Positions 35,717 through 44,917 of a stretch of 64,000 bases of DNA are shown here, one piece after another; position 1 is the stretch's first letter, and each line of letters opens with the position of its first letter. The notes beneath the pieces are model-generated. The model had not been told where the DNA came from, did not search any database, and saw only the letters and a list, made by a program, of their open reading frames with translations. Source of the stretch: G963666705 sp963666705 (GTDB lineage: Bacteria > Pseudomonadota > Alphaproteobacteria > CADEGL01); contig CAXXKO010000009.1 in assembly GCA_963666705.2 (NCBI GenBank), positions 350,494 to 414,493 of the forward strand, in the 5' to 3' direction. The translations under genes were made by a program, and so were the position numbers.

Positions 35717-37345
35717 ATGGAACGGGAAGCGATGGAATTCGACGTCGTCATCGTGGGCGCCGGCCCCGCCGGGCTGGCCGCCGCCATCCGCCTCAAGCAA
35801 CTCGCCGCCGAGGCCGAGACGGAGATCGCCGTCTGCGTCCTCGAAAAAGGCTCGGAGGTCGGCGCCCATATCCTCTCCGGCGCGGTCCTGGAGCCCCGCG
35901 CGCTCGACGAATTGCTGCCCGATTGGAAGGAGCGGGGCGCCCCGCTCGACACCCCGGCGGGGGAGGACCGGTTCCTCTTCCTCACCGCGTCGAAGGCCAT
36001 GCGCCTTCCCACCCCGCCGCAGATGCACAACAAGGGCAACTACATCATCAGCCTCGGCAACCTGTGCCGCTGGCTGGGCGAGCAGGCGGAGGGGCTCGGC
36101 GTCGAGATCTATCCGGGCTTCGCCGCCACCGAGGTGCTGATGGGCGAGGACGGCCGGGTGCGTGGCGTGGCCACGGGCGACATGGGCGTCGGCAAGGACG
36201 GCGAGCAGACGGCCAACTACCAGCCCGGCGTCGAGCTCCACGCCCGCTGGACGCTGATCGCCGAGGGCTGCCGCGGATCGCTCACCAAGGGGCTGATCGA
36301 GCGCTTCGGCCTGTGCGACGGCGCCGATCCCCAGTCCTACGGCATCGGCATCAAGGAGCTGTGGGAGATCGAGCCCAGCAAGCACAGGCCCGGCCTCATC
36401 ACCCACACCATCGGCTGGCCGCTCGACCGGCGCACCTATGGCGGCTCGTTCCTCTATCACCTGGACGAGAACCTGGTCTCGGTCGGCTTCGTCATCGGAC
36501 TCGATTACGCGAACCCCCGTCTGAGCCCGTTCGAGGAGTTCCAGCGCTTCAAGACCCACCCCGCCATCCGCCCCACCTTCGAGGGCGGCCGGCGCATCGC
36601 CTACGGGGCCCGCGCCATCAACGAGGGCGGCTTCCAGTCGATCCCCAAACTGACCTTCCCCGGCGGCGCCCTCGTCGGCTGCAGCGCGGGCTTCGTCAAC
36701 GTGCCCAAGATCAAGGGCTCGCACAATGCCATGAAGTCGGGGATGCTGGCCGCCGAGGCGGTGTTCGAGGCCCAGGCCGCGGGTGAGGCGGGCGAGCTCG
36801 CGGCCTATGCCGAGAAGGTCCGGTCCTCCTGGATCTGGGAGGAGCTGCGCCGGGTGCGCAACATCCGGCCGGCCTTTCGCTGGGGCCTGTGGGCGGGCCT
36901 CGCCTATTCCGCCATCGACACCTACCTGTTCGGTGGCCGGGCGCCCTGGACCCTGCGCCAGCACGCCGACCACACCCGGTTGGAGCCGGCGAGCCGGCAC
37001 CGCGCAATCGACTATCCCAAGCCCGACGGCGAGATCACCTTCGACAGGCTGTCGTCGGTCTATCTTTCGAACACCAACCACGAGGAGAACCAGCCGGTCC
37101 ACCTCCACCTCGCCGACCCGGCGGTGGCCATCACGGTGAACCTCGCCGCGTACGACGCGCCCGAGCAGCGCTATTGCCCGGCCGGGGTCTATGAGATCCT
37201 GCGCGAGGAGGGGGGCGAGCCGCAACTCCAGATCAACGCCCAGAACTGCGTCCACTGCAAGACCTGCGACATCAAGGACCCGACCCAGAACATCGACTGG
37301 GTGCCGCCCGAGGGCGGCGGCGGCCCCAACTACTCGGGCATGTAG
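35717..37345 (+). CDS. Electron transfer flavoprotein-ubiquinone oxidoreductase
   Basis: 542 residues from ATG 35717 (GAGGGGAGGGA upstream). Membrane-bound FAD/4Fe-4S enzyme that passes electrons from ETF (fatty-acid and amino-acid oxidation) to ubiquinone. N-terminal FAD motif 'VVIVGAGPAGLAAAIRLK', 'GAHILSGAVLEPRALDELLP', and the C-terminal cluster cysteines in 'RYCPAGVYE' and 'NCVHCKTCDIKDP'. Length and order match mitochondrial/alphaproteobacterial ETF-QO. Confidence 0.96.
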   Translation: MEREAMEFDVVIVGAGPAGLAAAIRLKQLAAEAETEIAVCVLEKGSEVGAHILSGAVLEPRALDELLPDWKERGAPLDTPAGEDRFLFLTASKAMRLPTPPQMHNKGNYIISLGNLCRWLGEQAEGLGVEIYPGFAATEVLMGEDGRVRGVATGDMGVGKDGEQTANYQPGVELHARWTLIAEGCRGSLTKGLIERFGLCDGADPQSYGIGIKELWEIEPSKHRPGLITHTIGWPLDRRTYGGSFLYHLDENLVSVGFVIGLDYANPRLSPFEEFQRFKTHPAIRPTFEGGRRIAYGARAINEGGFQSIPKLTFPGGALVGCSAGFVNVPKIKGSHNAMKSGMLAAEAVFEAQAAGEAGELAAYAEKVRSSWIWEELRRVRNIRPAFRWGLWAGLAYSAIDTYLFGGRAPWTLRQHADHTRLEPASRHRAIDYPKPDGEITFDRLSSVYLSNTNHEENQPVHLHLADPAVAITVNLAAYDAPEQRYCPAGVYEILREEGGEPQLQINAQNCVHCKTCDIKDPTQNIDWVPPEGGGGPNYSGM

Positions 37346-37452
37346 ACCATCGGTGGCGCGCGAGGTGGCGCCGCGCGCGCGTCTCCGCTAAACTCGCGCC
37401 CGCGTACCGAGCGTGCCGCCCGCGCCCGCGTTCCGACGGGTGGGCGCTTCTC

Positions 37453-39285
37453 ATGAAGAGCGGGTCAGAGAGCTTGCAACACCCCCCCCGCAGACCGACC
37501 GCCCGCGCGGCCCGCGCGCTCTTCGCGCCGTTCGTCGCGGCCGCGATCGGGCTCGCCGCCTGTGCCCCGCCCACGCCGCCGGCCAATCCCGCGTCGCTGG
37601 CCAACCCCGCGTCGCTCGCCGACAAGGTCGCGGCGCAGGGCGATACGCTCGTGGCCACGCTGCCGGATGCGACGCCAGCCTCGGCCTTCGGCAGCTTTCT
37701 CGCCAGCCGCCATGCCGAGGCGATCAACGACCTGGCCGCGGCCGCGGGCTTCATAACCGAGGCCTTCGACCGGGACCCCGAAAACGAGGACCTCCTGCGC
37801 CGGGCCTTCGTTCTCATGGCCGTCGCGAACCGGCTCGACGAAGCGGCCACCATGGCGCCGCGCATCGTGGGCGACGAGGACGCGGGCTCGGTGGCCGGCC
37901 TCCTGCTCGTCATCGATGACGTGAGGGCGGGCGATCTGGCGGCGGCGGTGGAGCGGCTCGAGGCCATGCCCCGAGACGGCATCGGCAGCATGGTGGCGCC
38001 CCTCATGCTGGGCTGGGTGCGCTATGCGGAGGCCGGGCCCGATGCCGCCGTGGAGGCCCTCGAATTCCTTCGCGGCGATGTTGCCTTTGCGACCATGCTC
38101 AAGATGCACCTCGCCCTCGTCAACGACCTCGCGGGCCGGGACGAGGCCGCGGTCGCGGCCTATGAAGCGGCGCTCGAGAGCGCCGACCGCATGCCGTTCC
38201 GACTGGCGCAGGCGTTCGCCGCCTTCCAGCAGCGCGCCGGGCGGGCCGAGGCCGCCCAGACCATCTACGCCGACTACGCCCGCAACAACCCGGCGTCGGA
38301 CCTGCTGCTCGCGGCGCGGGACGCGCTCGAGCGCGGCGGCGGCGACGAGCGCATCGCGCGCACCGCCGCCGAGGGCATGGCCGAGGTCCTGTTCGGGACG
38401 GCGGGGACGCTCTATCGCCAGGGGGATTTGCAAATCTCCCTCGTCTTCGCCTATCTGGCGCTGCGGCTGCGGCCCGATTTCCCGATCGCCCATTTCCTCG
38501 TGGCCGACCTGCAGACCTCCATGGGGCGTCATGAGGAAGCGATTCTGACCTACCGGCGGATTCCATCGGACGACACGCTCGACTGGGCGGCGCGGCTGCG
38601 GGTCGCCAGCGGCCTCGCGGCGCTGGACCGGATCGACGCCGCGATTCGGGAGCTCGAGGAGATGGCCGCCGAGCGCGCGGACCAGTACGACCCGTTGTTC
38701 CGGGTCGGCAACCTCCTGCGCGGGCAGGAGCGCTATGGCGAGGCCGTGGGCGCCTACGACCGCGCGGTCTTGCGCATCGCCACCCTGGCGGAAGAGCATT
38801 GGCCGATACTCTATGCGCGCGGCATCGCGCTCGAGCGGTCGCAGCAATGGTCGCGGGCCGAGGCCGATCTGCTGAAGGCGCTGGAAATGCGGCCCGAGCA
38901 CCCTTACGTGCTGAACTACCTCGGCTACTCCTGGGCCGATCAGGGCAAGAACCTCGACGAGGCGCTCGACATGATCGAGCGCGCGGTGCGCCAGCGCCCG
39001 ACCGACGGCTTCATCGTCGACAGCCTGGGCTGGGTCTACTACCGTATCGGCAATTACGAGAAGGCGGCCAGCTACCTCGAGCGGGCGGTCGAGCTGCGGC
39101 CTGGCGATCCCGTTATCAACGACCATCTGGGCGACGCGTTCTGGATGGTGGGGCGGCGGAACGAGGCGCGCTTCCAGTGGCTGCGGTCGATTGCGCTCGA
39201 TGCCGAGCCCGAGCTCGAGGCCATCATCCGGGTCAAGATCGAGGGCGGCCTCGCGGCGGCCGGCGGCACTCAAGGGGACCAGTAG
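37453..39285 (+). CDS. TPR-repeat lipoprotein
   Basis: 610 residues. N-terminal basic region and hydrophobic helix end in the lipobox 'IGLAACA' (about residue 37), so it is probably anchored to a membrane facing the periplasm. The rest is a chain of tetratricopeptide repeats, clearest in the C-terminal third ('YLGYSWADQGKNLDEALDMI', 'SLGWVYYRIGNYEKAASYL'). Likely a scaffold for a protein complex; the partner is unknown. It is followed by ispE after 8 bp, which is common in alphaproteobacteria. Confidence 0.88.
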   Translation: MKSGSESLQHPPRRPTARAARALFAPFVAAAIGLAACAPPTPPANPASLANPASLADKVAAQGDTLVATLPDATPASAFGSFLASRHAEAINDLAAAAGFITEAFDRDPENEDLLRRAFVLMAVANRLDEAATMAPRIVGDEDAGSVAGLLLVIDDVRAGDLAAAVERLEAMPRDGIGSMVAPLMLGWVRYAEAGPDAAVEALEFLRGDVAFATMLKMHLALVNDLAGRDEAAVAAYEAALESADRMPFRLAQAFAAFQQRAGRAEAAQTIYADYARNNPASDLLLAARDALERGGGDERIARTAAEGMAEVLFGTAGTLYRQGDLQISLVFAYLALRLRPDFPIAHFLVADLQTSMGRHEEAILTYRRIPSDDTLDWAARLRVASGLAALDRIDAAIRELEEMAAERADQYDPLFRVGNLLRGQERYGEAVGAYDRAVLRIATLAEEHWPILYARGIALERSQQWSRAEADLLKALEMRPEHPYVLNYLGYSWADQGKNLDEALDMIERAVRQRPTDGFIVDSLGWVYYRIGNYEKAASYLERAVELRPGDPVINDHLGDAFWMVGRRNEARFQWLRSIALDAEPELEAIIRVKIEGGLAAAGGTQGDQ

Positions 39286-39293
39286 GCGCGCGG

Positions 39294-40181
39294 GTGAGCG
39301 AGCGACGCGCCGCGGCGCCGGCCAAGCTCAACCTTTATCTCCACGTCACCGGCCGGCGGCGTGACGGCTATCATCTGCTCGACAGCCTGGTGGCCTTCGC
39401 CGGCATCCACGACGTCCTGGTGGCCCGCCCATCGGACCGGCTCGAGCTGGGGATCGCGGGGCCCTTCGGCGGCCCGCTGGCGGCGGAAGGGGACAATATC
39501 GTCCTCAGCGCGGCACGCGCGCTCGCCGCGGCGGCCGGCATCCCGGCGGCCGCACATCTGTCCCTCGTGAAGCACCTGCCGCTCGGGGCCGGAATCGGCG
39601 GCGGCTCGGCCGACGCGGCGGCGGCGCTCGAGCTGCTCGGGCGGCTTTGGGGTGTTCGGCTCGACCCGGAGACCCTGGACGCGCTGGCCCTCTCGCTCGG
39701 CGCCGACGTGCCGGTGTGCCGCCGCGGCCGCGCGGCCTTCATGGGCGGGGTGGGGGAGCGCCTCGACCCCGCGCCGGCGCTGCCGCCCGCGCATCTCGTG
39801 CTTGCGAACCCGCGCCGGCCGCTCCCCACCGCGCGCGTCTTCGGTGCCCGTAGGGGTCCCTACACGGAACCGGCGCGGTTTACCGAGGCGCCGGCGGACG
39901 CGGCCGGCCTTGCCCGGCTGCTCGCGCGGCGGCGCAACGACCTCTACGAGCCGGCGCGGCGCCTCATGCCCGAGCTCGACGATGGCCTCGCCGCATTGGC
40001 GAAGGCGCCCGGGTGCCTTCTCGCCCGTATGTCGGGCAGCGGGGCGACCTGTTTCGGCTTGTTCGACGGGGCGCAAGCCGCGGACGCCGCCGCCGCCGCC
40101 ATCAAGCCCGGGCTCCCCGGGTGGTGGGTGGTGTCCACGCCGCTGACGGGGGACGCCCGGGAGCTCGCACCGGCGGGTTGA
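39294..40181 (+). CDS. ispE: 4-diphosphocytidyl-2-C-methyl-D-erythritol kinase
   Basis: 295 residues from GTG 39294. GHMP-type kinase of the MEP isoprenoid pathway, phosphorylating CDP-ME. 'APAKLNLYLHVTGRRRDGYH' at the start, the ATP loop 'PLGAGIGGGSADAAAAL' and 'MSGSGATCFGLF' near the C-terminus. The GTG is preferred because upstream codons lie inside the TPR gene. Confidence 0.95.
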   Translation: MSERRAAAPAKLNLYLHVTGRRRDGYHLLDSLVAFAGIHDVLVARPSDRLELGIAGPFGGPLAAEGDNIVLSAARALAAAAGIPAAAHLSLVKHLPLGAGIGGGSADAAAALELLGRLWGVRLDPETLDALALSLGADVPVCRRGRAAFMGGVGERLDPAPALPPAHLVLANPRRPLPTARVFGARRGPYTEPARFTEAPADAAGLARLLARRRNDLYEPARRLMPELDDGLAALAKAPGCLLARMSGSGATCFGLFDGAQAADAAAAAIKPGLPGWWVVSTPLTGDARELAPAG

Positions 40182-40214
40182 CCGAGCCCGCCGGCCTGTC
40201 CCGGGCGGCCAGCA

Positions 40215-43200
40215 TCACTCCCCCATGACGGTCCGCATATGCGCGAGCAGCTCGACGGTCGGCTGGCCGTCCACCAGGAGACCGGCGGCGCGCTGGAATT
40301 CGCGAATTGCGTCCACGGTCCGCCCGCCGGGGATGCCGTCGGCGGGACCGGGATCGAAGTTGAGCCGCGTCAGCAAGGTCTGGATTTCCTTGACCACCTC
40401 GCGGGAGAAATCACCGGGCGCCGCCGCCGGAATCGAGAACGAGGGCGATTCCTGGGGGAGTGCCGGCATGACGGTGAAGGCATCGATCAGCGCCGTCGCC
40501 CGGGCCATGTCCTCGACGCTCAGGCGCTGGCCGATCTCCTGCGCGCGCGCGCCGGCCTCGGCGTCGCCGTAGGCGTCGGCAATCTTGTACCAGCGATACG
40601 CCTGGACCAGGTCCCTATCGGTGCCATAGCCCTCCTCGTACAGCACGCCGAGATTGAACTGGGCGCCGCTGAGGCCACGCTCCGCCGCCTTCGTGAACCA
40701 TTTCCTGGCTTCGACATAGTCTTCCGGCACACCCTTGCCGTCGGCGTAGGCGACGCCGAGGTTGTACTGGGCCATGGCGTGGTCCTTCTCCGCCGCGTTG
40801 AGGTACCAAAGCAGCGCCTCGAGCGGGTCCTGCTGTACCCCCAGCCCGCGCTCGTGCAGGACACCGAGGTTGAACTGGGCCTCGGCCCTGTCCTGCAGGG
40901 CGGCCTCCCGGAACCAGTGCGCGGCTTGCCGGTAGTCCTGCTCGACCTCGGTTCCCTGGGCGTAGAGGGTGGCGAGCGCGATCTGGGCGTCGGCCTCGCC
41001 CCGCTGGGCCTCCCGCTTGAGCCAATCGACGGCCTCTCCGATGTTCTCCGGCTGGGTCGACGGGGGCAGGGTCGCGGTCTGGGCCGGGGCCATCGGCGGC
41101 GCGGGCGACGTCGATGCGCCGCCGGCCGCGGCGACGGATGGTGCGGTGGTGATGGCGGGAGCGACCTCCGGCGAAGGCGCCAGGCTCGGCTCTGCCGGCG
41201 GCTCGGGCATGACGGCGGAACCGGCCTCGCCGGCGGTGGCGGCCGTGGTCGACCCGACCGCGGCAGGCGCTGGCGCGGGCATGGCGGGGGCGGGCGCCGA
41301 CATCGCCGGCGCCGGCGGCTCCGGGGTCGGCGGCGTATCCATCTCGGCGACCGGCATGGTGGGATCGGCTTGCGGGGCCTGGAGGCCGAGCGTTGCGCCC
41401 AACGGCAGGCTCCCCGGATCGGCCGGCGGCACCGTCAGCTCCGCGCTCTCCCGCGTCGGCATCGGGGCGGTCGCCTCCCCGCCCGCCACGGTTGGGGTGG
41501 GCGGCTCGAGCTCATCTCCAAAGCGCCGTTCCATGAAGCCGCCATCGTCGCCGTACCAGACGAAGAATACCGCGCCGCCGATCGCCGCGGCGGCGAGGAT
41601 TCCCACGACAGCCAGGGCACGCAGGATTCGACGGCCCGATTCGAGGCCCTCGAAATCCCTCGACGGCCGCTCCACGCGGCCGAAGTCGCCTTCATGGTCA
41701 TCGGCTGGAATGAAGCGGTCGAACCTGTCCGGGCCGTCGAGCGGCGCCTTGGGATCCGCCGGCTCGATCGGCTGGTCGAGCTCGAGAATATCCGTATCGG
41801 GCCACCGGTCCTCCGCTCTTCCCGCCGGGGAGCGGGCGTCCACGGTAAACGCCGGCCCGGCCTCCGGCTCCCGTAACGGCGACGGCCCGGCTGGCCCGGC
41901 GAAGGCCGGTCGCGCGGGCGGCGCGCCCGCCGGCGCCTCGGGTGCGGCTGGCGCAAGGCCGGACCCGACGCCCGCCGGCGGGGCCGCCTCGCCGCGGCCC
42001 TGGCCGAAATCGAGGCCCCGGATCAGCTCCGCCGCGCTGCGCCGGGCGTCGGGATCGAACCGTGGCGGCGCGGTGTGCGTGTCTCCGGCGTCGGCCCGGC
42101 GGTCTTCCGGCGCCGCCCGCATCTCCGCGGCGGGCGGTTGCGGGGCGGCCGGTGGCGGCTCCGCCGGTGATGGCGGAATTGGGGGCTCGGGCGCTGGCGG
42201 CGCGGCGCTGGGCCCGGACGGGGGCGGACCAGGCCGAGGGGCGGCGGGGCGTGGCGGTGGAGAGAGACCCTCCGCGGGCGCGGGCGGCGCGTCCTCGCGC
42301 GCTCCAATACCCGTCGCCCCCTCACCACCCGGATCGTCACCATCGAGAGATTCGAGCTGGCGCTCCAGGCCGCGAACCGCCTGCTCGAGCGGGCTCAGAA
42401 TCTCCTCCATGTTGCGTTCGGAGGCCTGGACCCGGGTGGCCAGGGTGTCGAGGGCGTCGAGAAGGGCCTGGTCCGCGTCCCCGGCCGCGGGCTCCTCCGG
42501 CGTTCGGGCGCGGTCGTCCGCGGCGGCGGCGCCCGGCCCGGCCGAGACGGGAAGAGACGGCGGGGGCGGTGTGGCCGGCACGGGCTCGGGCGGCGGCGGT
42601 GCCTCCCGCGCGGCCGCGGCGGGCTCCTCGGGGAAGCCCACCTCGGCCATCCGGGCGAGCACGTCGAGCTCCTTCTGGATCGATTTCGTCTCGTCAATAT
42701 CGGATGAAGCCGGCGCCGGCTCCTGGGGCACGAAGCCGGGCGCCATCCTCGGTGGCGGCTCTGGCGCCGGCGGCGGCGCGGCTTGCGGCGGTGGGGCGGG
42801 CGCCGGTGGCTCCGGCGCGGGTGGTGGCGCGGCTTGCGGCTCTGGGGCCGGCGCAAACGGCTCCGGCCCAATCGGCTCCGGCGTGGGCGCTGGCGCGGCT
42901 TGCGGCTCTGGGGCGGGCGCTATTGGCTCCGGGGTGGGTAGCGGCGCGGCTTGCGGCTCTGGGGCGGGCGCCAATGGCTCCGGGGTGGGCGGTGGCGCGG
43001 CTTGCGGCTCTGGGGCGGGCGCTATTGGCTCCGGGGTGGGTAGCGGCGCGGCTTGCGGCTCTGGGGCGGGCGCCAATGGCTCCGGGGTGGGCGGTGGCGC
43101 GGCTTGCGGCTCTGGGGCTGGCGCTATTGGCTCCGGGGTGGGTAGCGGCGCGGCTTGCGGCGCTGGGGCCGGCGCCGGTGGCTCCGGGGTGGGTGGTGGC

Positions 43201-43583
43201 GCGGCTTGCGGCTCTGGGGCCGGCGCCAATGATTCCGGGGTGGGCGGTGGCGCGGCTTGCGGCTCTGGGGCGGGCGCCAATGGCTCCGGCGTGGGCGGTG
43301 GCGCGGCTTGCGGCGCGGGGGCTGGCGCGATCGGCGCCGGCGTGGGTGGTGGCGGCGCCGGGGCGGCGAAGCCCGGCTGAATTCGCTGTGGCGGCTCCGG
43401 CGCCAATGGTGGTGGCGCCGCCGGTGGCGTGGGCGTGCCGGCCGGCCGGGCGGCGGTGCCGCGCAGGATCGTGCGGCTGATCCATTCCTCGACCGAAAGG
43501 CCTTGGGCGCGCGCCGCGGCCTCCGCCGTCGCCCGGGCGCCCGGATCCAGGTCGTCGAGACTGAAAGGCAACTTAGAGTCCAT
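40215..43583 (-). CDS. PodJ-like polar protein: Pro-rich repeats, one TM, Sel1 repeats, peptidoglycan-binding domain
   Basis: 1122 residues from ATG 43583. Layout: a short N-terminal motif 'ARAQGLSVEEWISRTIL' (residues ~23-40); a Pro/Ala/Glu low-complexity region with 17-residue tandem repeats; a mixed charged part; one membrane helix ('ALAVVGILAAAAIGGAVFFV'); and a periplasmic part with a Pro/Ala linker, four Sel1 repeats ('AQFNLGVLHERGLGVQQD' and similar) and a C-terminal peptidoglycan-binding domain ('LNFDPGPADGIPGGRTVDAI'). This order is that of alphaproteobacterial PodJ/polar localisation proteins, which mark a cell pole. The function here is inferred. It shares its N-terminal motif with the two neighbouring genes upstream. 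Confidence 0.78.
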   Translation of the reverse strand: MDSKLPFSLDDLDPGARATAEAAARAQGLSVEEWISRTILRGTAARPAGTPTPPAAPPPLAPEPPQRIQPGFAAPAPPPPTPAPIAPAPAPQAAPPPTPEPLAPAPEPQAAPPPTPESLAPAPEPQAAPPPTPEPPAPAPAPQAAPLPTPEPIAPAPEPQAAPPPTPEPLAPAPEPQAAPLPTPEPIAPAPEPQAAPPPTPEPLAPAPEPQAAPLPTPEPIAPAPEPQAAPAPTPEPIGPEPFAPAPEPQAAPPPAPEPPAPAPPPQAAPPPAPEPPPRMAPGFVPQEPAPASSDIDETKSIQKELDVLARMAEVGFPEEPAAAAREAPPPPEPVPATPPPPSLPVSAGPGAAAADDRARTPEEPAAGDADQALLDALDTLATRVQASERNMEEILSPLEQAVRGLERQLESLDGDDPGGEGATGIGAREDAPPAPAEGLSPPPRPAAPRPGPPPSGPSAAPPAPEPPIPPSPAEPPPAAPQPPAAEMRAAPEDRRADAGDTHTAPPRFDPDARRSAAELIRGLDFGQGRGEAAPPAGVGSGLAPAAPEAPAGAPPARPAFAGPAGPSPLREPEAGPAFTVDARSPAGRAEDRWPDTDILELDQPIEPADPKAPLDGPDRFDRFIPADDHEGDFGRVERPSRDFEGLESGRRILRALAVVGILAAAAIGGAVFFVWYGDDGGFMERRFGDELEPPTPTVAGGEATAPMPTRESAELTVPPADPGSLPLGATLGLQAPQADPTMPVAEMDTPPTPEPPAPAMSAPAPAMPAPAPAAVGSTTAATAGEAGSAVMPEPPAEPSLAPSPEVAPAITTAPSVAAAGGASTSPAPPMAPAQTATLPPSTQPENIGEAVDWLKREAQRGEADAQIALATLYAQGTEVEQDYRQAAHWFREAALQDRAEAQFNLGVLHERGLGVQQDPLEALLWYLNAAEKDHAMAQYNLGVAYADGKGVPEDYVEARKWFTKAAERGLSGAQFNLGVLYEEGYGTDRDLVQAYRWYKIADAYGDAEAGARAQEIGQRLSVEDMARATALIDAFTVMPALPQESPSFSIPAAAPGDFSREVVKEIQTLLTRLNFDPGPADGIPGGRTVDAIREFQRAAGLLVDGQPTVELLAHMRTVMGE
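42775..43345 (-). repeat. 51-bp tandem repeats inside the PodJ-like gene
   Basis: About eleven head-to-tail units of 51 bp, each encoding a 17-residue unit like 'APAPEPQAAPPPTPEPL'. Neighbouring units alternate between two versions (AAT versus TAT in the variable codon, Leu versus Ile at the end), so a 102-bp higher-order period is visible in the middle. This is a coding minisatellite that could change length by slippage or recombination. Confidence 0.9.
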
Positions 43584-43591
43584 GCCTGGCC

Positions 43592-43693
43592 TGGGCGCCG
43601 CCGCCCCACGCCGGGTCGTGGCCGCAGCCCGGCGGCGGCCGGATTCGGGCGGCATTCTCCTATACGGCACGGCGGCGAACAAGTAACTCCTAG
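43592..43693. repeat. 102-bp direct repeat, copy 1 (upstream of PodJ-like gene)
   Basis: Begins TGGGCGCCGCCGCCCCACGC and ends AACTCCTAG. An apparently identical copy lies at 44014-44115. Copy 1 starts 9 bp before the PodJ-like ATG and so contains its promoter region. Confidence 0.85.
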
Positions 43694-44013
43694 GAGCCTG
43701 TCCGAGATTTGATGTTGTTGGCAAGCATTGGGGTGATGGCGAGTGGTCTTGTCGTGATTTTGGTGGTTTGGCTCATGGGTGGTTGCCTTCAGGGGCTTGG
43801 CGCGGCGAGAGGCATGATTGGTCTCGGCGTCTCATGGCGCTTGGGCGACGGCGAGCTTGGCCAGGTTGTGGGCGGTGCAGATCATCGCCCATTCGCATGT
43901 GACCTTCTCACGGCCGCGCAGCAGGAACTGACGGAAGCCCCGGGCCTGCTTGATCTGGCCGAACACCGGCTCGACGGTCTGCTTGCGCAGGCGGTTCATT
44001 AGCCCGGGCGCGA
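43694..44013 (-). mobile_element. IS1182/IS5-like transposase remnant (C-terminal part)
   Basis: The reverse strand encodes 'NRLRKQTVEPVFGQIKQARG' and 'AMICTAHNLAKL', the C-terminal signature of IS1182-family DDE transposases, ending near 43832. The N-terminal three quarters are missing. The outer edge is GGAGCCTGTCCGAGATTTG directly after a CTAG. It is enclosed by two 102-bp direct repeats, so the region duplicated during or after insertion. Confidence 0.8.
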
Positions 44014-44115
44014 TGGGCGCCGCCGCCCCACGCCGGGTCGTGGCCGCAGCCCGGCGGCGGCCGGATTCGGGCGGCATTCTCCTATACGGCACGGCGGCGA
44101 ACAAGTAACTCCTAG
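44014..44115. repeat. 102-bp direct repeat, copy 2
   Basis: Same sequence as 43592-43693. It ends at the CTAG that starts the palindromic element at 44112. The two copies being identical by eye suggests a recent duplication. Confidence 0.85.
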
Positions 44116-44262
44116 AGCGGTTCCGCTTCGATCGGACCCACTCTAGCGTTTGTTTCGCTCGCGGCAGCGGACCAAGTGGTCCGCGCCCGCGCGGGCGCGC
44201 CGGACGGCCGGCGGGCCGCCTTGCTGCCTGGAGCGAATCCAGTCGAGGTGGAAACGCTCCAG
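44112..44262. repeat. CTAG-bounded palindromic element, copy C
   Basis: Full-length relative of 9503-9654: left tip CTAGAGCGGTTCCGCTTC, internal CTAG near 44145, core GCGGACC..GGTCCGC and GGAAACGCTCCAG right tip, where the final CTAG has decayed to CCAG. Non-coding. Confidence 0.78.
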
Positions 44263-44317
44263 GCGGATCGAACGAATTCGGATTGCCTGGCTCGCCATGG
44301 GTCATTCGCCGCGGCGC

Positions 44318-44773
44318 CTAACGCGAGAAGAGGCCACGCCTGCCGCCTTGGTGCTCGGCGCGCTCGGCCTCGAGTTTCTCCAGCCGGTCCGACATGCGCG
44401 AGAGCGCCCTCTCCATGGGCGCCGTGGACAGGTTGGCGCGGCTACTGACCTCCTCGACCCGCTGGGTGAGCTGTTGGACCTTCTCGGCCAGCGGCCGGAT
44501 ACCTTCGACTGTCCGCTCCTCCGCCGATTCGATGCGATTCGCCAGGCGCTGGATGCTTTCGAGCAGCACCTCGCTGGTGAGCGCGGGCGGCGGCGGATCG
44601 GCGCGCGGGGCCGGCACCTGGTTGTTGCGCTTGAGCTCGTTGGCCGCGGCGCTGAGGATGGTCTGGCTCAACCAGAGCCCGAGTGGCACGCCGGCCTTGC
44701 GGGCCGAGAGCTTCGCCGCTTCCTGGGCCTCCGGCTCGACCCCGTCCACACACCAGGGCACTAAGCTGTCCAT
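44318..44773 (-). CDS. Small coiled-coil protein sharing the polar-protein N-terminal motif
   Basis: 151 residues. The N-terminus 'VEPEAQEAAKLSARKAGVPL' continues into 'GLWLSQTIL', the same module as in the PodJ-like and ParB-like neighbours. A Pro-rich linker follows, then a coiled coil of about 75 residues (two heptad runs, 'LLESIQRLANRIESAEERTV' and following) and a basic tail 'GGRRGLFSR'. No catalytic domain. GGAG precedes the ATG at 44773. It is probably a structural or localisation factor. No family name is assigned. Confidence 0.7.
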   Translation of the reverse strand: MDSLVPWCVDGVEPEAQEAAKLSARKAGVPLGLWLSQTILSAAANELKRNNQVPAPRADPPPPALTSEVLLESIQRLANRIESAEERTVEGIRPLAEKVQQLTQRVEEVSSRANLSTAPMERALSRMSDRLEKLEAERAEHQGGRRGLFSR

Positions 44774-44917
44774 TCGCTCCCAACTCGACCGAAACCTATA
44801 TCAAGGATCGTCGCGACCATATAACCACAAGATAAGGTGTTATATAAGCAATTTCCCGAGTATGCGCCAGCGCCGGGGCCAGTATGGGCCGACGTCCTGG
44901 ATATGGGCCTGCTCCCC

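Noticed and set aside
42775..43345. CRISPR-like array
   Set aside because: Units are contiguous without spacers, in phase with codons, and inside a long ORF.
40969..43380. 803-codon open frame antisense to the PodJ-like gene
   Set aside because: Gly/Ser/Ala low complexity caused by the minisatellite read in reverse. No start signal or motif.
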